The position numbers and the translations under genes were made by a program. The notes beneath the pieces are model-generated. The model was not told where the DNA came from. It was given only the letters and a program-made list of their open reading frames with translations, and ran no database searches. A stretch of DNA of 64,000 nt, from NCBI RefSeq assembly GCF_006438925.1, contig NZ_RCZA01000001.1, forward strand, positions 740,066 through 804,065. Reading direction: 5' to 3'. Shown here piece by piece: positions 45,138-55,122 of this stretch; within the stretch, counting starts at the first letter, position 1, and each line of letters starts with the position of its first letter. The stretch comes from Pseudomonas mandelii (GTDB taxonomy: Bacteria; Pseudomonadota; Gammaproteobacteria; Pseudomonadales; Pseudomonadaceae).

Positions 45138-46139
45138 ATGAAACGACTGTCCGATATCAAATTTTCGACCCTCGATCTGGTGCCCGTGAGGGAGAACGGC
45201 AGCGCGGCCCAGTCGCTGCGCAATTCCCTGGACCTGGCTCAGCACGTCGAAAAATTTGGCTACAACCGTTTCTGGGTTGCCGAACACCACAACATGGACG
45301 GCATTGCCAGTTCCGCGACTTCGGTACTGCTTGGCTACCTGGCTGGCGGCACCTCGACCATTCGTGTTGGCTCGGGCGGTGTGATGCTGCCAAACCACGC
45401 GCCGCTGGTGATCGCCGAGCAGTTCGGCACGCTCGAAAGTCTGTACCCGGGTCGGATCGACCTGGGCCTGGGCCGTGCACCAGGTTCCGACCAGATGACC
45501 GCCCGCGCCTTGCGTCGTGAACGCTCCGGCAGCGCCGACGATTTCCCGGAAGACGTGGCGGAGCTGATGCGCTACCTCGGCCCGCGCACCCCGGACCAAC
45601 GGATCATCGCAATGCCAGGCACGGGCACCAATGTCCCGGTCTGGCTGCTGGGCTCCAGCCTGTTCAGCGCACAACTGGCCGGTGAACGCGGTTTGCCCTA
45701 CGCCTTCGCTTCACATTTCGCACCGCGCTTCATGCATGAGGCCATTCGCGTCTACCGCAATCACTTCAAGCCTTCAGCGGTATTGGATAAGCCCTACGTC
45801 ATGCTCGGCGTGCCGTTGGTGGCCGCCGACACCGACGAGCAGGCCGAGTACCTGGCAACTTCCGTCTACCGACGGATTCTTGCCCTGATGCGTGGCCAGA
45901 GCCTGGTGCAACGCCCGCCGGTAAAAACCATGGACGGCCTGTGGCTGCCTCATGAAAAAGAAGCCGTCGGCGATTTCCTTGGTCTGGCGATGGTGGGCAG
46001 TCCGCAGAAAATCCGCGCCAAACTGGAAGTGCTGATCGAGCAGACCCAGGCGGACGAGCTGATTTTTACCTGCGACCTGTACGAACATGCCGATCGCGTG
46101 CACTCCTACGAGCTGCTGGCCCAAGTCATGAAGGGTTGA
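45138..46139 (+). CDS. Luciferase-like (LLM class) flavin-dependent oxidoreductase
   Basis: A 333-residue bacterial-luciferase-fold monooxygenase close to E. coli YhbW. Recognisable stretches are [47 protein letters not shown] and [13 protein letters not shown] in the N-terminal half, and [29 protein letters not shown] in the flavin-binding region. It would use reduced FMN supplied by a separate reductase; the substrate is unknown. The ATG at 45138 gives the family N-terminus [15 protein letters not shown] terminator follows. Confidence 0.9.
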   Translation: MKRLSDIKFSTLDLVPVRENGSAAQSLRNSLDLAQHVEKFGYNRFWVAEHHNMDGIASSATSVLLGYLAGGTSTIRVGSGGVMLPNHAPLVIAEQFGTLESLYPGRIDLGLGRAPGSDQMTARALRRERSGSADDFPEDVAELMRYLGPRTPDQRIIAMPGTGTNVPVWLLGSSLFSAQLAGERGLPYAFASHFAPRFMHEAIRVYRNHFKPSAVLDKPYVMLGVPLVAADTDEQAEYLATSVYRRILALMRGQSLVQRPPVKTMDGLWLPHEKEAVGDFLGLAMVGSPQKIRAKLEVLIEQTQADELIFTCDLYEHADRVHSYELLAQVMKG

Positions 46140-46158
46140 CGCTCAAATAGCGAGCACA

Positions 46159-46188
46159 AAAAAGCCGACGTCATTGCGTCGGATTTTT
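46159..46188. terminator. Terminator between the LLM gene and DUF1161
   Basis: CCGACG, loop TCATTG, CGTCGG, flanked by an A-run and five T. It can serve both the rightward oxidoreductase gene and the leftward DUF1161 gene. Confidence 0.85.
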
Positions 46189-46203
46189 CAATTTCGAGGG
46201 AGT

Positions 46204-46428
46204 TCAGCCCTGCTTGTAGACGATTTGCTTGGAACCTTTTTCACAGGTGCCGACGACTTTCCCGCCGGCAGCAGTGCCTTTATCGATGATTTCCAGTGAA
46301 TAATTAGAAATGCCCTTGGCATCAAGTTTCGCTGCGATTTCGGCTTTCAGCTCTTCGCACGACTTGCCCTGAGCCAGGGCTGTTCCCGCAAAAATCAACA
46401 AACCTACCGCTAAAATAAAATTCTTCAT
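46204..46428 (-). CDS. DUF1161 periplasmic protein, second copy
   Basis: A 74-residue secreted protein (signal MKNFILAVGLLIFAGTALA, then QGKSCEELKAEIAAKLDAKGISNYSLEI and VVGTCEKGSKQIVYKQG). It shares the KSCEELKAEI and CEGG/CEKGSK motifs with the copy at 44064. The genes are separated by osmC and the LLM oxidoreductase gene, so this is a dispersed duplication. Function unknown; the conserved Cys pair points to a periplasmic disulfide. Confidence 0.88.
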   Translation of the reverse strand: MKNFILAVGLLIFAGTALAQGKSCEELKAEIAAKLDAKGISNYSLEIIDKGTAAGGKVVGTCEKGSKQIVYKQG

Positions 46429-46550
46429 CGGTCGCATTCCCTGGTCGGATCAATAGGGGCACCCAGCAATCAGCCGGATGTAAATATGTAGCGCTTTGCC
46501 ATTCCCTATGGCGCTCGGCCAGCGCGCAGGCTCTGAAGATTAGCTCAAAC

Positions 46551-46766
46551 TCAGCTACTGGCAATCCGGAACCCGACTTTGAGCGTCACCTGAAAGTGCG
46601 CTGCTTTACCGTCCTTGATGTGCCCGCGGGTTTCGGTCACTTCAAACCATTCCATATATTTGAGGCTTTTGCTGGCCTCGGCCAGTGCGTTGTTGATGGC
46701 GTCTTCAATGCTGCTGGTGGACGAACCGACGAGTTCGACTTTCTTGTAAGTGTGATGGTCAGTCAT
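46551..46766 (-). CDS. Dodecin family flavin-binding protein
   Basis: A 71-residue protein that in its family forms a dodecamer storing flavins. The family features are visible: KKVELVGSSTSSIEDAINNALAEAS, the flavin-stacking Trp in YMEWFEVTETRGHI and the strand HFQVTLKVGFRI. Cytosolic. It is a single gene with its own promoter between DUF1161 and DUF883. Confidence 0.93.
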   Translation of the reverse strand: MTDHHTYKKVELVGSSTSSIEDAINNALAEASKSLKYMEWFEVTETRGHIKDGKAAHFQVTLKVGFRIASS

Positions 46767-46921
46767 GGCGTTCTCCTCAGGGTGTGAAATACAGCCTAGC
46801 AGTGATTTTTCGTATTACTTCTGTCGGCCAATCCGAAGTGGAAGTTCAGATTTACTGCACTTTCTCGAACCCCTGAAGTCCCAACCAACACACGCAACTC
46901 AATCAATGCAGGAGAGCCACC

Positions 46922-47244
46922 ATGGCCAACACCTCTTTACGTAAAGCCTCATTGCAAAGCATGGAAGCCGAGATCGAGAGTCTGCTGAAGTCTTTGGAAA
47001 ACCTGAAGGACGACGCCTCGGACGAGTCGCGTAAAACCCTTAAAGCCTTGAAAAGCAACGCCGAGAACGCGCTGAAGCATTCGCGTCATCTGCTCAGCGA
47101 TGCGTACGAAGAAGTCAAAGTCAAAACCCGTGAAACCGGGATTGCCACGCGGGACTACGCCCAGGAACACCCTTGGACGACAGCGGGTGTGGCCGTCGGT
47201 GCATTGGGTCTGCTCGCGGCTTATCTGCTGTTCAAACGCGGTGA

Positions 47245-47248
<4 letters not shown>
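46922..47248 (+). CDS. DUF883 (ElaB/YqjD-like) membrane-anchored ribosome-binding-type protein
   Basis: A 108-residue protein with a long amphipathic helix ([21 protein letters not shown]...) and a C-terminal transmembrane helix ([19 protein letters not shown]) ending in KRGD, the tail-anchored layout of ElaB/YqjD. Family members are stationary-phase inner-membrane proteins, and YqjD binds ribosomes. GGAGAGCC lies before the ATG. Its stop overlaps the convergent trpI stop by four bases. Confidence 0.88.
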
Positions 47249-49485
<2,237 letters not shown>

Positions 49486-49486
<1 letters not shown>

Positions 49487-50298
49487 TGAGCCGCCTGCAA
49501 ACGCGTTTTGCCGAACTCAAGGAACAGAATCGTGCCGCCCTGGTGACTTTCGTGACCGCTGGCGATCCGAGCTATGACACTTCCCTGGCGATCCTCAAAG
49601 GCTTGCCCGGCGCTGGTGCCGACGTGATCGAGTTGGGCATGCCCTTCACCGATCCAATGGCCGATGGTCCGGCAATCCAGTTGGCTAACATCCGCGCCCT
49701 TGGCGCCAAGCAGAACCTGGCGAAAACCCTGCAAATGGTTCGCGAGTTCCGTGAAGGCAATACCGAGACGCCGCTGGTGCTGATGGGTTACTTCAACCCG
49801 ATCCACATGTATGGCGTACCGCGCTTCATCGCCGACGCCAAAGAGGCCGGTGTTGACGGCCTGATCGTGGTCGACTTGCCGCCCGAGCATAATGGCGAAC
49901 TGTGCGACCCGGCCCAGGCAGCAGGTTTGGATTTCATCCGTCTGACCACCCCGACGACCGATGATGTACGCCTGCCAACCGTTTTGAACGGCAGCTCAGG
50001 CTTCGTCTACTACGTGTCTGTTGCCGGTGTGACCGGTGCGGGTGCGGCGACGCTGGAGCATGTTGAAGAAGCCGTTGCGCGTCTGCGTCGCCATACTGAT
50101 TTGCCGATCAGCATCGGTTTCGGCATTCGTACACCGGAGCAAGCGGCGTCCATCGCGCGTCTGGCTGATGGCGTGGTGGTGGGCTCCGCGTTGATCGATC
50201 ACATCGCCAATGCCTCGACGCCGGATCAGGCAGTTGATGGCGTGTTGAGCCTTTGCTCGGCTCTGGCAGACGGCGTGCGTAAAGCCCGCGTCAGCTGA
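49486..50298 (+). CDS. trpA: Tryptophan synthase alpha chain
   Basis: Cleaves indoleglycerol phosphate to indole, which tunnels to TrpB. The 270-residue TIM barrel shows the catalytic Glu49 in [20 protein letters not shown] and catalytic Asp in [13 protein letters not shown], plus the phosphate loops [14 protein letters not shown] and [13 protein letters not shown]. It overlaps the trpB stop by one base and is followed by a strong terminator. Confidence 0.97.
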
Positions 50299-50360
50299 AG
50301 GTAAAGTTCCTGATACAGAGGAATTAGAGCCTCGCGGTACAGACTAAACAGCAAGACCGA

Positions 50361-50392
50361 GGGCTTCAGGACTACGTTCTGAAGCCCTTTTT
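50361..50392 (+). terminator. Terminator of trpBA
   Basis: GGGCTTCAG and CTGAAGCCC form a perfect nine-pair stem around a nine-base loop, followed by five T. Confidence 0.9.
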
Positions 50393-50419
50393 GCTGTATG
50401 TGCAGTGAGGAAAGACCCG

Positions 50420-50875
50420 ATGAAAATGCCGAAACGTCTGATTGCCAGCCTGGGTGTACTGATGTTCAGTGCCACCCCGTTGCTGAATGCGAGTGCTGAT
50501 CAGCGCGACGATCACGACCGCGGCGGCCAGCAGCAAGGCCATTACGATAACCGCGGTGACAATCATGGCGACGATCACCGTGGCCCGCAGGACAATCATC
50601 GCGGCGGCCCTCCGCCACGGGACTTCGGCCCGGTGCGCCAGACGATCCACGATAACCATGGCTATTTCGTACGCGGTGCTCCGCCTCCTCCGGGTATTCA
50701 TTTGGTGCGTGGCCGACCACTGCCTCGCGGCTATTACGGCGAACGCCTGGATAACCGGGCGTTGGGCCGACTGCCGTATTACCCCGGTTACGAATGGCGT
50801 CGTGCGGGTGGCGACATTGTGCTGATCGCCGTAGGAACCGGGATCGTTTATGAAATTCTCGAAGGGGTGCTTTGA
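50420..50875 (+). CDS. CigR/RcnB-like periplasmic protein
   Basis: A 151-residue protein with a signal peptide (MKMPKRLIASLGVLMFSATPLLNASA), a low-complexity His/Asp/Gly/Arg-rich segment (DQRDDHDRGGQQQGHYDNRGDNHGDDH), then a folded region with GPVRQTIHDNHGYFV, PRGYYGERLDN and LPYYPGYEWRRAGGDIVLIAVGTGIVYEIL. This is the RcnB/CigR family arrangement. CigR is a Salmonella anti-virulence regulator and RcnB affects nickel/cobalt efflux; neither role can be transferred. The ATG at 50420 follows GAGGA at good spacing; GTG at 50405 is less likely. Confidence 0.8.
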   Translation: MKMPKRLIASLGVLMFSATPLLNASADQRDDHDRGGQQQGHYDNRGDNHGDDHRGPQDNHRGGPPPRDFGPVRQTIHDNHGYFVRGAPPPPGIHLVRGRPLPRGYYGERLDNRALGRLPYYPGYEWRRAGGDIVLIAVGTGIVYEILEGVL

Positions 50876-50893
50876 ATAGCAAGTAAGTGTTGA

Positions 50894-50920
50894 AGGCTTC
50901 GCGGATTAGCCGCGAAGCCT
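50894..50920. terminator. Convergent terminator between cigR-like and DUF4105 genes
   Basis: AGGCTTCGCGG, loop ATTAG, CCGCGAAGCCT gives a perfect eleven-pair stem, followed by GTTGTTT on the plus strand. Confidence 0.75.
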
Positions 50921-50925
50921 GTTGT

Positions 50926-52887
50926 TTATGGCAACTCCAACCCGCCCGCAGCTTTGTGCAACTTCCTCAGATGCTCGCCAACCTGCTTCAGGTTGGCTTC
51001 ATTGGCGGCCATCTCGGCTGCACGGCTCGGTTCGAGCAGCGCTCTCACTTCTTTGTCCAGATCGCCTGTCAGCGCCTGAAGCTGCTTCTGCCGCAGACTG
51101 CTTTCCGATTCCAGACGCTGCCACTCACTCGGCTGCGGCAATCCATAGCCACCGGTGCCGAGCAGCTCCGCCGGACGGCTGAGGAAGCCGCTGTTGGCAA
51201 GAATTTGCTGCAAGGTTGCGTTGGCCTTGTCCATGCCGCCGTTCTTCAATTCCCGAGCGCCCAGATAGCGCTGCTTTACTTCGTCCTGGGCCAGCACCAA
51301 TTGTTGGCGGAAGGCTGCCTGCTCCAGTAACAGTAATGCTGCGCTGGTGCGCAAATCGGCTTGGTCGATCCATTGCCGGCGCTCTTCAGCTTTCAGGGCG
51401 AGCCAGTCTTCGACCTTTTCCTGCTTGATCGGCAAGTGCTTCTTCAGCACTTCGAACATCGCTTGATAACGATCGCGGAAGGAGTCGAATCGATAGCCCA
51501 GGCGCAGCGCTTCGCGGGGATCATCCAGCACGCTGGTGTCCGCCAGTCCGCGGCCCTTGAGCACTTCCAGCAAACCGTTGGGCATGATGCTGTCCAACCC
51601 GACCAGTTTTGTATTGTTGGTACTGCTACGCAGTAACTTCAGGCCCTCTACAGCGCAGTTATTGGACAGGAAGAAGTAGTTGCCGTCGTAACTCCAGTGT
51701 ATTTCGGCGGCGTGTTCCACCACGTCTTCGATCTCGCTGCGCGACAGGTTCAGCGGCACCGAGGCCAGGCTGCGCAGTTCGGTCTTGGTGTATTCGTCGA
51801 TCACCTGGGCCAGCGGCAGGACAAACAGGCGTGACGGATATTTGCCCACTAATCCGTCCCAGCTCGACAGCTGCACGTCACCGACGAAGGCGCGGTAGGA
51901 CAACACCAGATGCTGATCCAGATCCAGCCGACAATCTGGCCCACGTGGCCGGCCGGGTGCACAGATCACCAATCGCAACATGCTGTGGCCCCAGCGGCTG
52001 ACCCAGTTCTGGTTGGCTTCGGCCAGCAGATAGTCAACGGCATAAACCCGCTCCGGATCGACCTGACCCAGTGGCGTTTTGGCGAAATCGTTGCCGGCAT
52101 TGAGGAAGGAGAAAGTTTTGCCGCAGGTGTCTTTAACGGTGGGCGCCCAGCCGAAATGCTCTTTGTAGTAGCGGTACAGTGCAGGACGGCGGCAGGCGTA
52201 GGCGGGGTCGAGAAGGAAATACTCCATGTTGACCGCGACGAACTCCTTGGGGCTGCTCGTCTCGTAAATGTCCGGGCTGCGAGCGATTTGTCGGTTTTGC
52301 TGTTCGCGCTCGCCACGGCGGCCAACGTACTGCGGCCAGCCGGCTAGGTCGAGCAGGCGCGGGTCATCACTGAGGGTAAAGCGCCGGGCTGATTGCCCGC
52401 GGCATTGATCCGGGATACCCACCAGTCCCGAGCTGCTGCTGCGCCGAGTGCAGCGCTGAATCAGCATGCGCTCCGCTTCTGGCCACAGGCGCGAGCGGTC
52501 ATAGATGTGGGTGAGTTCGTGCAACACCGTGGCAAGCATTTCGCGGCGCACGGTGCCGTGCGGGCGATAAGTCTTCTTGGTCGCGGCGCTGCCGTCAGTG
52601 AGGCTGGCAAGCAGGTTGCGGTTCAGGTCGAGCTCGGACACCAGCGACGCCTGGCCGTAAGCGTTGCTCGGCATGTCATCGGTCCAGCCGACGTCGATAC
52701 GTCGGTCGAGTTGCTCGATGAACCGCGGCGGAAGCGCCTGCATGGCTTCATCGAGCAACGCCTGACTGGCCTGTTGTTGAGCGGGGCTGAGGCCTTCGGT
52801 TTTAAGCCTTAATTGCAAGTCAGCCTGGGCCGTGTTGCCGAGCAGCAACATGACCCCGGCCAACAGCCAGGCGCCTGGCGACCTCAC
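50926..52887 (-). CDS. DUF4105 (Lnb-type periplasmic domain) protein
   Basis: A 653-residue exported protein (GTG start; signal LLAGVMLLLGNTAQA). The N-terminal third has a metallopeptidase-like VLHELTHIYDRSRLW. The central region matches DUF4105/Lnb: WVSRWGHSMLRLVICAP and SSWDGLVGKYPSRLFVLPL, then NYFFLSNNCAVEGLKLL, with conserved His and Cys that in Lnb act in lipid acyl transfer. The C-terminal 200 residues are helical and Gln-rich. It overlaps the upstream DUF2388 gene (GTGA). A membrane- or envelope-modifying role is possible but not shown. Confidence 0.8.
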   Translation of the reverse strand: MRSPGAWLLAGVMLLLGNTAQADLQLRLKTEGLSPAQQQASQALLDEAMQALPPRFIEQLDRRIDVGWTDDMPSNAYGQASLVSELDLNRNLLASLTDGSAATKKTYRPHGTVRREMLATVLHELTHIYDRSRLWPEAERMLIQRCTRRSSSSGLVGIPDQCRGQSARRFTLSDDPRLLDLAGWPQYVGRRGEREQQNRQIARSPDIYETSSPKEFVAVNMEYFLLDPAYACRRPALYRYYKEHFGWAPTVKDTCGKTFSFLNAGNDFAKTPLGQVDPERVYAVDYLLAEANQNWVSRWGHSMLRLVICAPGRPRGPDCRLDLDQHLVLSYRAFVGDVQLSSWDGLVGKYPSRLFVLPLAQVIDEYTKTELRSLASVPLNLSRSEIEDVVEHAAEIHWSYDGNYFFLSNNCAVEGLKLLRSSTNNTKLVGLDSIMPNGLLEVLKGRGLADTSVLDDPREALRLGYRFDSFRDRYQAMFEVLKKHLPIKQEKVEDWLALKAEERRQWIDQADLRTSAALLLLEQAAFRQQLVLAQDEVKQRYLGARELKNGGMDKANATLQQILANSGFLSRPAELLGTGGYGLPQPSEWQRLESESSLRQKQLQALTGDLDKEVRALLEPSRAAEMAANEANLKQVGEHLRKLHKAAGGLELP

Positions 52888-53204
52888 AGTGCGAGGATGG
52901 CTTCGGCGAGAACCTGATCACTGGCGTCGCGGGCTTCCGGCACGCGGGTGCGCAACGTGTTGAAGGCCGCTTCGAGGTGCGCGCCACGAATCTCGCCATC
53001 GCTGGCGACGAAGCTGGCCGCATCGTCGTGGGCTTCACGAACGATCTTCGAGTCACGGATGGACGTCGTGGTATCGGAAGTGAAATCAAGGGTACGCCGG
53101 GTGGCGTTGATGAGGATGTTACTGGTGGCTACCAGGGTTTGCGCCTGGGCCACATCGGCCAGCAACAACAGGCCTAGGGTGGCAGCAATCAGGGGGCTAC
53201 GCAT
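52884..53204 (-). CDS. DUF2388 small secreted protein, copy 1
   Basis: A 106-residue precursor (MRSPLIAATLGLLLLADVAQA) with a mature helical domain containing SIRDSKIVREAHDDAASFVASDGEIRGAHLEAAF and ending VLAEAILAL. It is one of three adjacent paralogues and is directly coupled to the DUF4105 gene by a four-base overlap. No cysteine or catalytic motif is seen in the mature part. Function unknown. Confidence 0.85.
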   Translation of the reverse strand: MRSPLIAATLGLLLLADVAQAQTLVATSNILINATRRTLDFTSDTTTSIRDSKIVREAHDDAASFVASDGEIRGAHLEAAFNTLRTRVPEARDASDQVLAEAILAL

Positions 53205-53231
53205 GGAACGACTCCGCAAGAACAAGGATAA

Positions 53232-53549
53232 CTATTGGACGAGAATTGCCTGCGCCAGTTCAAGGTCGCTTGCATGAAGTTTTGGCTGGGTGCGGCGCAG
53301 ATAATTCAGGGCGGACTCCAATTGTGCTCCTCGCAGTTGGCCGTCACTGGCGATGAACGCCGCAGCGTCATCGTGGGCCGCGATTAGCAGCTTACGGTCG
53401 AAGGGAGCGGAGGTCACCATGCTTGAGGCGTAGCCGGTAGCGACGATGCCTTGTGTAGACAGGTTGAAAGCGTCAAAGGCATGGGCCGAGCCCACCCAGC
53501 AGGCTGCCACGAAAAGAAGAGAGATCGACAGATTTGAAAGAAAACGCAT
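53232..53549 (-). CDS. DUF2388 small secreted protein, copy 2
   Basis: A 105-residue precursor with a signal peptide ending AHA/FDAF. It keeps the family core RKLLIAAHDDAAAFIASDGQLRGAQLESALNYLR and ends LAQAILVQ. The upstream half differs more from the other copies (FNLSTQGIVATGYASSMVTS). It lies 27 bases before copy 1, so the two are almost certainly co-transcribed with the DUF4105 gene. Confidence 0.85.
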   Translation of the reverse strand: MRFLSNLSISLLFVAACWVGSAHAFDAFNLSTQGIVATGYASSMVTSAPFDRKLLIAAHDDAAAFIASDGQLRGAQLESALNYLRRTQPKLHASDLELAQAILVQ

Positions 53550-53657
53550 GAGACTCGAAAGCTGAAGGCAAGTCCCAAGGCTAGCGCAACGCCCGGTCTA
53601 GAGCCAGCGCTGAAACATTGGGACACGGCGGGCGTGTCCCCACGTCAGTGATGCCGC

Positions 53658-53975
53658 TTAGATAGCCAGTATGGCTTGCGCCAGTTGTGCATCAGTCGCG
53701 TTCAGCTGAGGTGCCTGGTGGCGAATATGGTCGAGTGCGCTTTCCAGTTTCACGCCACGAATGGCGCCTTCGCTGGCCACGAAGCTGGCGGCGTCGTCAC
53801 GGGCGGCGCGCACGATTTTGTTATCGCGAAAGGAAGAAGTGACATCTGAGGTCGCATCGGACGTGGCCTTGAGCGCATTGACGACGGTATCGGTGGTCAC
53901 GATAAAGCTGGTGGCGTGGGAATTGGCAGCCACGGCAAGCAGGGCTGCAGCGCTGAGCAGACGAAGACGGGACAT
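53658..53975 (-). CDS. DUF2388 small secreted protein, copy 3
   Basis: A 105-residue precursor (MSRLRLLSAAALLAVAANSHA) with the core SSFRDNKIVRAARDDAASFVASEGAIRGVKLESAL and C-terminus LAQAILAI. The ATG at 53975 follows GGAG; the longer frame upstream has no signal peptide. It is separated from copy 2 by 108 bases and may start the operon. Confidence 0.85.
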   Translation of the reverse strand: MSRLRLLSAAALLAVAANSHATSFIVTTDTVVNALKATSDATSDVTSSFRDNKIVRAARDDAASFVASEGAIRGVKLESALDHIRHQAPQLNATDAQLAQAILAI

Positions 53976-54120
53976 GGTGAAACTCCTTTGGGAAAACTGA
54001 TTGAGAGGTGGCGCAGTGTCTGTTGAGTCAGACGCCAATCATGCAGCGTTCGCCACGTTTCATTTGGATATTAGGCCTATGAGTGTCCGTTCGAACAGTC
54101 CCATCTGTTCAAGCAGGAAG

Positions 54121-54330
54121 CTAGCGCCAGAACGGTTTATCCAGCTCGTTGAGACGATCCGCGTGGCTGATGTTCAGGTCTGAGAGCTGCCGGTCATCAA
54201 GTTGACCCAGTAAACGCCGGGTTCGGGCCCTTTCCAGGTTGTTGGCAACCCCCCTCAGCAATCTACGAAACCAAAGGAAGCGAGGCGTTGATTGTGGCGT
54301 GGAAACGGAAACATCCAGTAAGTGATTCAT
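54121..54330 (-). CDS. DUF1127 small protein
   Basis: A 69-residue basic protein ending in the DUF1127 motif (ARTRRLLGQLDDRQLSDLNISHADRLNELDKPFWR, about residues 35-69). Short DUF1127 proteins are common in alpha- and gamma-proteobacteria; some affect RNA turnover or phosphate and carbon metabolism, but this one is untested. Its upstream DNA carries GTACTGGT and AACTGTACC elements also found before its paralogue at 54588. Confidence 0.85.
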   Translation of the reverse strand: MNHLLDVSVSTPQSTPRFLWFRRLLRGVANNLERARTRRLLGQLDDRQLSDLNISHADRLNELDKPFWR

Positions 54331-54496
54331 GGCGCGGTCCTTTGCTGGCAGTTCGGGATTTCATGGTGATCCCGTCCTCTCTTGCGCAATAGACACACTG
54401 CACTGAAATTGTACTGGTTCAGTTTCTTGAATATTAAAACTGTACCTGTTTGGCGGGGTCTCTACTGTATGACCCATGTTGAAGGTCCAAAACGAC

Positions 54497-54536
54497 AAAG
54501 CCCGTCGTGGTTTCCCACGACGGGCTTTGTTTTTTA
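54497..54536. terminator. Terminator hairpin between the two DUF1127 genes
   Basis: AAAGCCCGTCGTGG, loop TTTC-type, CCACGACGGGCTTT gives a 14-pair stem. The T-run is stronger on the plus strand than on the minus strand, yet the neighbouring genes are on the minus strand. It most likely ends the 54588 gene. Confidence 0.75.
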
Positions 54537-54587
54537 AATTTGGAGTGCTGGCGGTGGACCCGGTGGGTCAGAGCCAGCGACGCTAAC

Positions 54588-54803
54588 TTAGCGCCAGAAC
54601 GGCTTGCTCAGCTCTTCGTAGCGTTGTGCTTCGCTAATCCCTGCGTCAGCCAGCAGACGCGAATCCAGACGAGCCAGTTGATGGCGGCTGGAGATACGGC
54701 GCTGCCACAGCATCAGGTTGGCGAGAACGCGAAGAGGCGTGGAAGCCTGGGTTTTTACAGCGTTGTCTTCGAAAAACAGCTCGGAACTGAGTGTACGTTC
54801 CAT
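54588..54803 (-). CDS. DUF1127 small protein, second copy
   Basis: A 71-residue protein (MERTLSSELFFEDNAVKTQ) with the C-terminal DUF1127 unit LMLWQRRISSRHQLARLDSRLLADAGISEAQRYEELSKPFWR, about residues 30-71. Both copies end in KPFWR. The start at 54803 is chosen because the upstream extension lacks similarity. A long upstream region contains repeated CTGTAC-type elements. Confidence 0.86.
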   Translation of the reverse strand: MERTLSSELFFEDNAVKTQASTPLRVLANLMLWQRRISSRHQLARLDSRLLADAGISEAQRYEELSKPFWR

Positions 54804-55122
54804 GGTTGACATCCTTCCGCTTATGGCGGGATTAGGTAGTGGTTTAACTGATGCCAATGATCCTCTCGTTTGGCCAGTCTCTCTAGATACAGTTCACCTG
54901 TATTGTGAGAGACCAGTTAACTGTTAAAGGGCGGTGTACTGGTCAAAATTGAGGCAACTGTACCTATCTGCACTAACATGGTGCATTTTTGATTGATTGA
55001 CTCGGAAAGGTAGGCAATTGCGGTAGGAAAAGACCGGTACAGCAGTACAGTTTTGTTCAGGATTTTGTTCGGCAACAGCGAGCTGACGAAACTGTGTTTG
55101 CGTCAGCTGCTATCTGTACCAA
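54804..55122. other. Regulatory intergenic region with CTGTAC-type elements
   Basis: About 320 bases without a gene. It holds the inverted repeat ATACAG TTCAC CTGTAT (54887-54903), GTACTGGT (54936-54943), AACTGTACC (54956-54964), GGTACAG and CAGTACAG near 55040, and CTGTACC near 55110. Similar GTACTGGT/AACTGTACC elements occur upstream of the other DUF1127 gene (54411-54446). This density suggests binding sites for a transcription factor, identity unknown. Confidence 0.55.

Noticed and set aside
50405..50419. GTG start of the CigR-like gene
   Set aside because: The ATG at 50420 has GAGGA at proper spacing and opens directly into the signal peptide.
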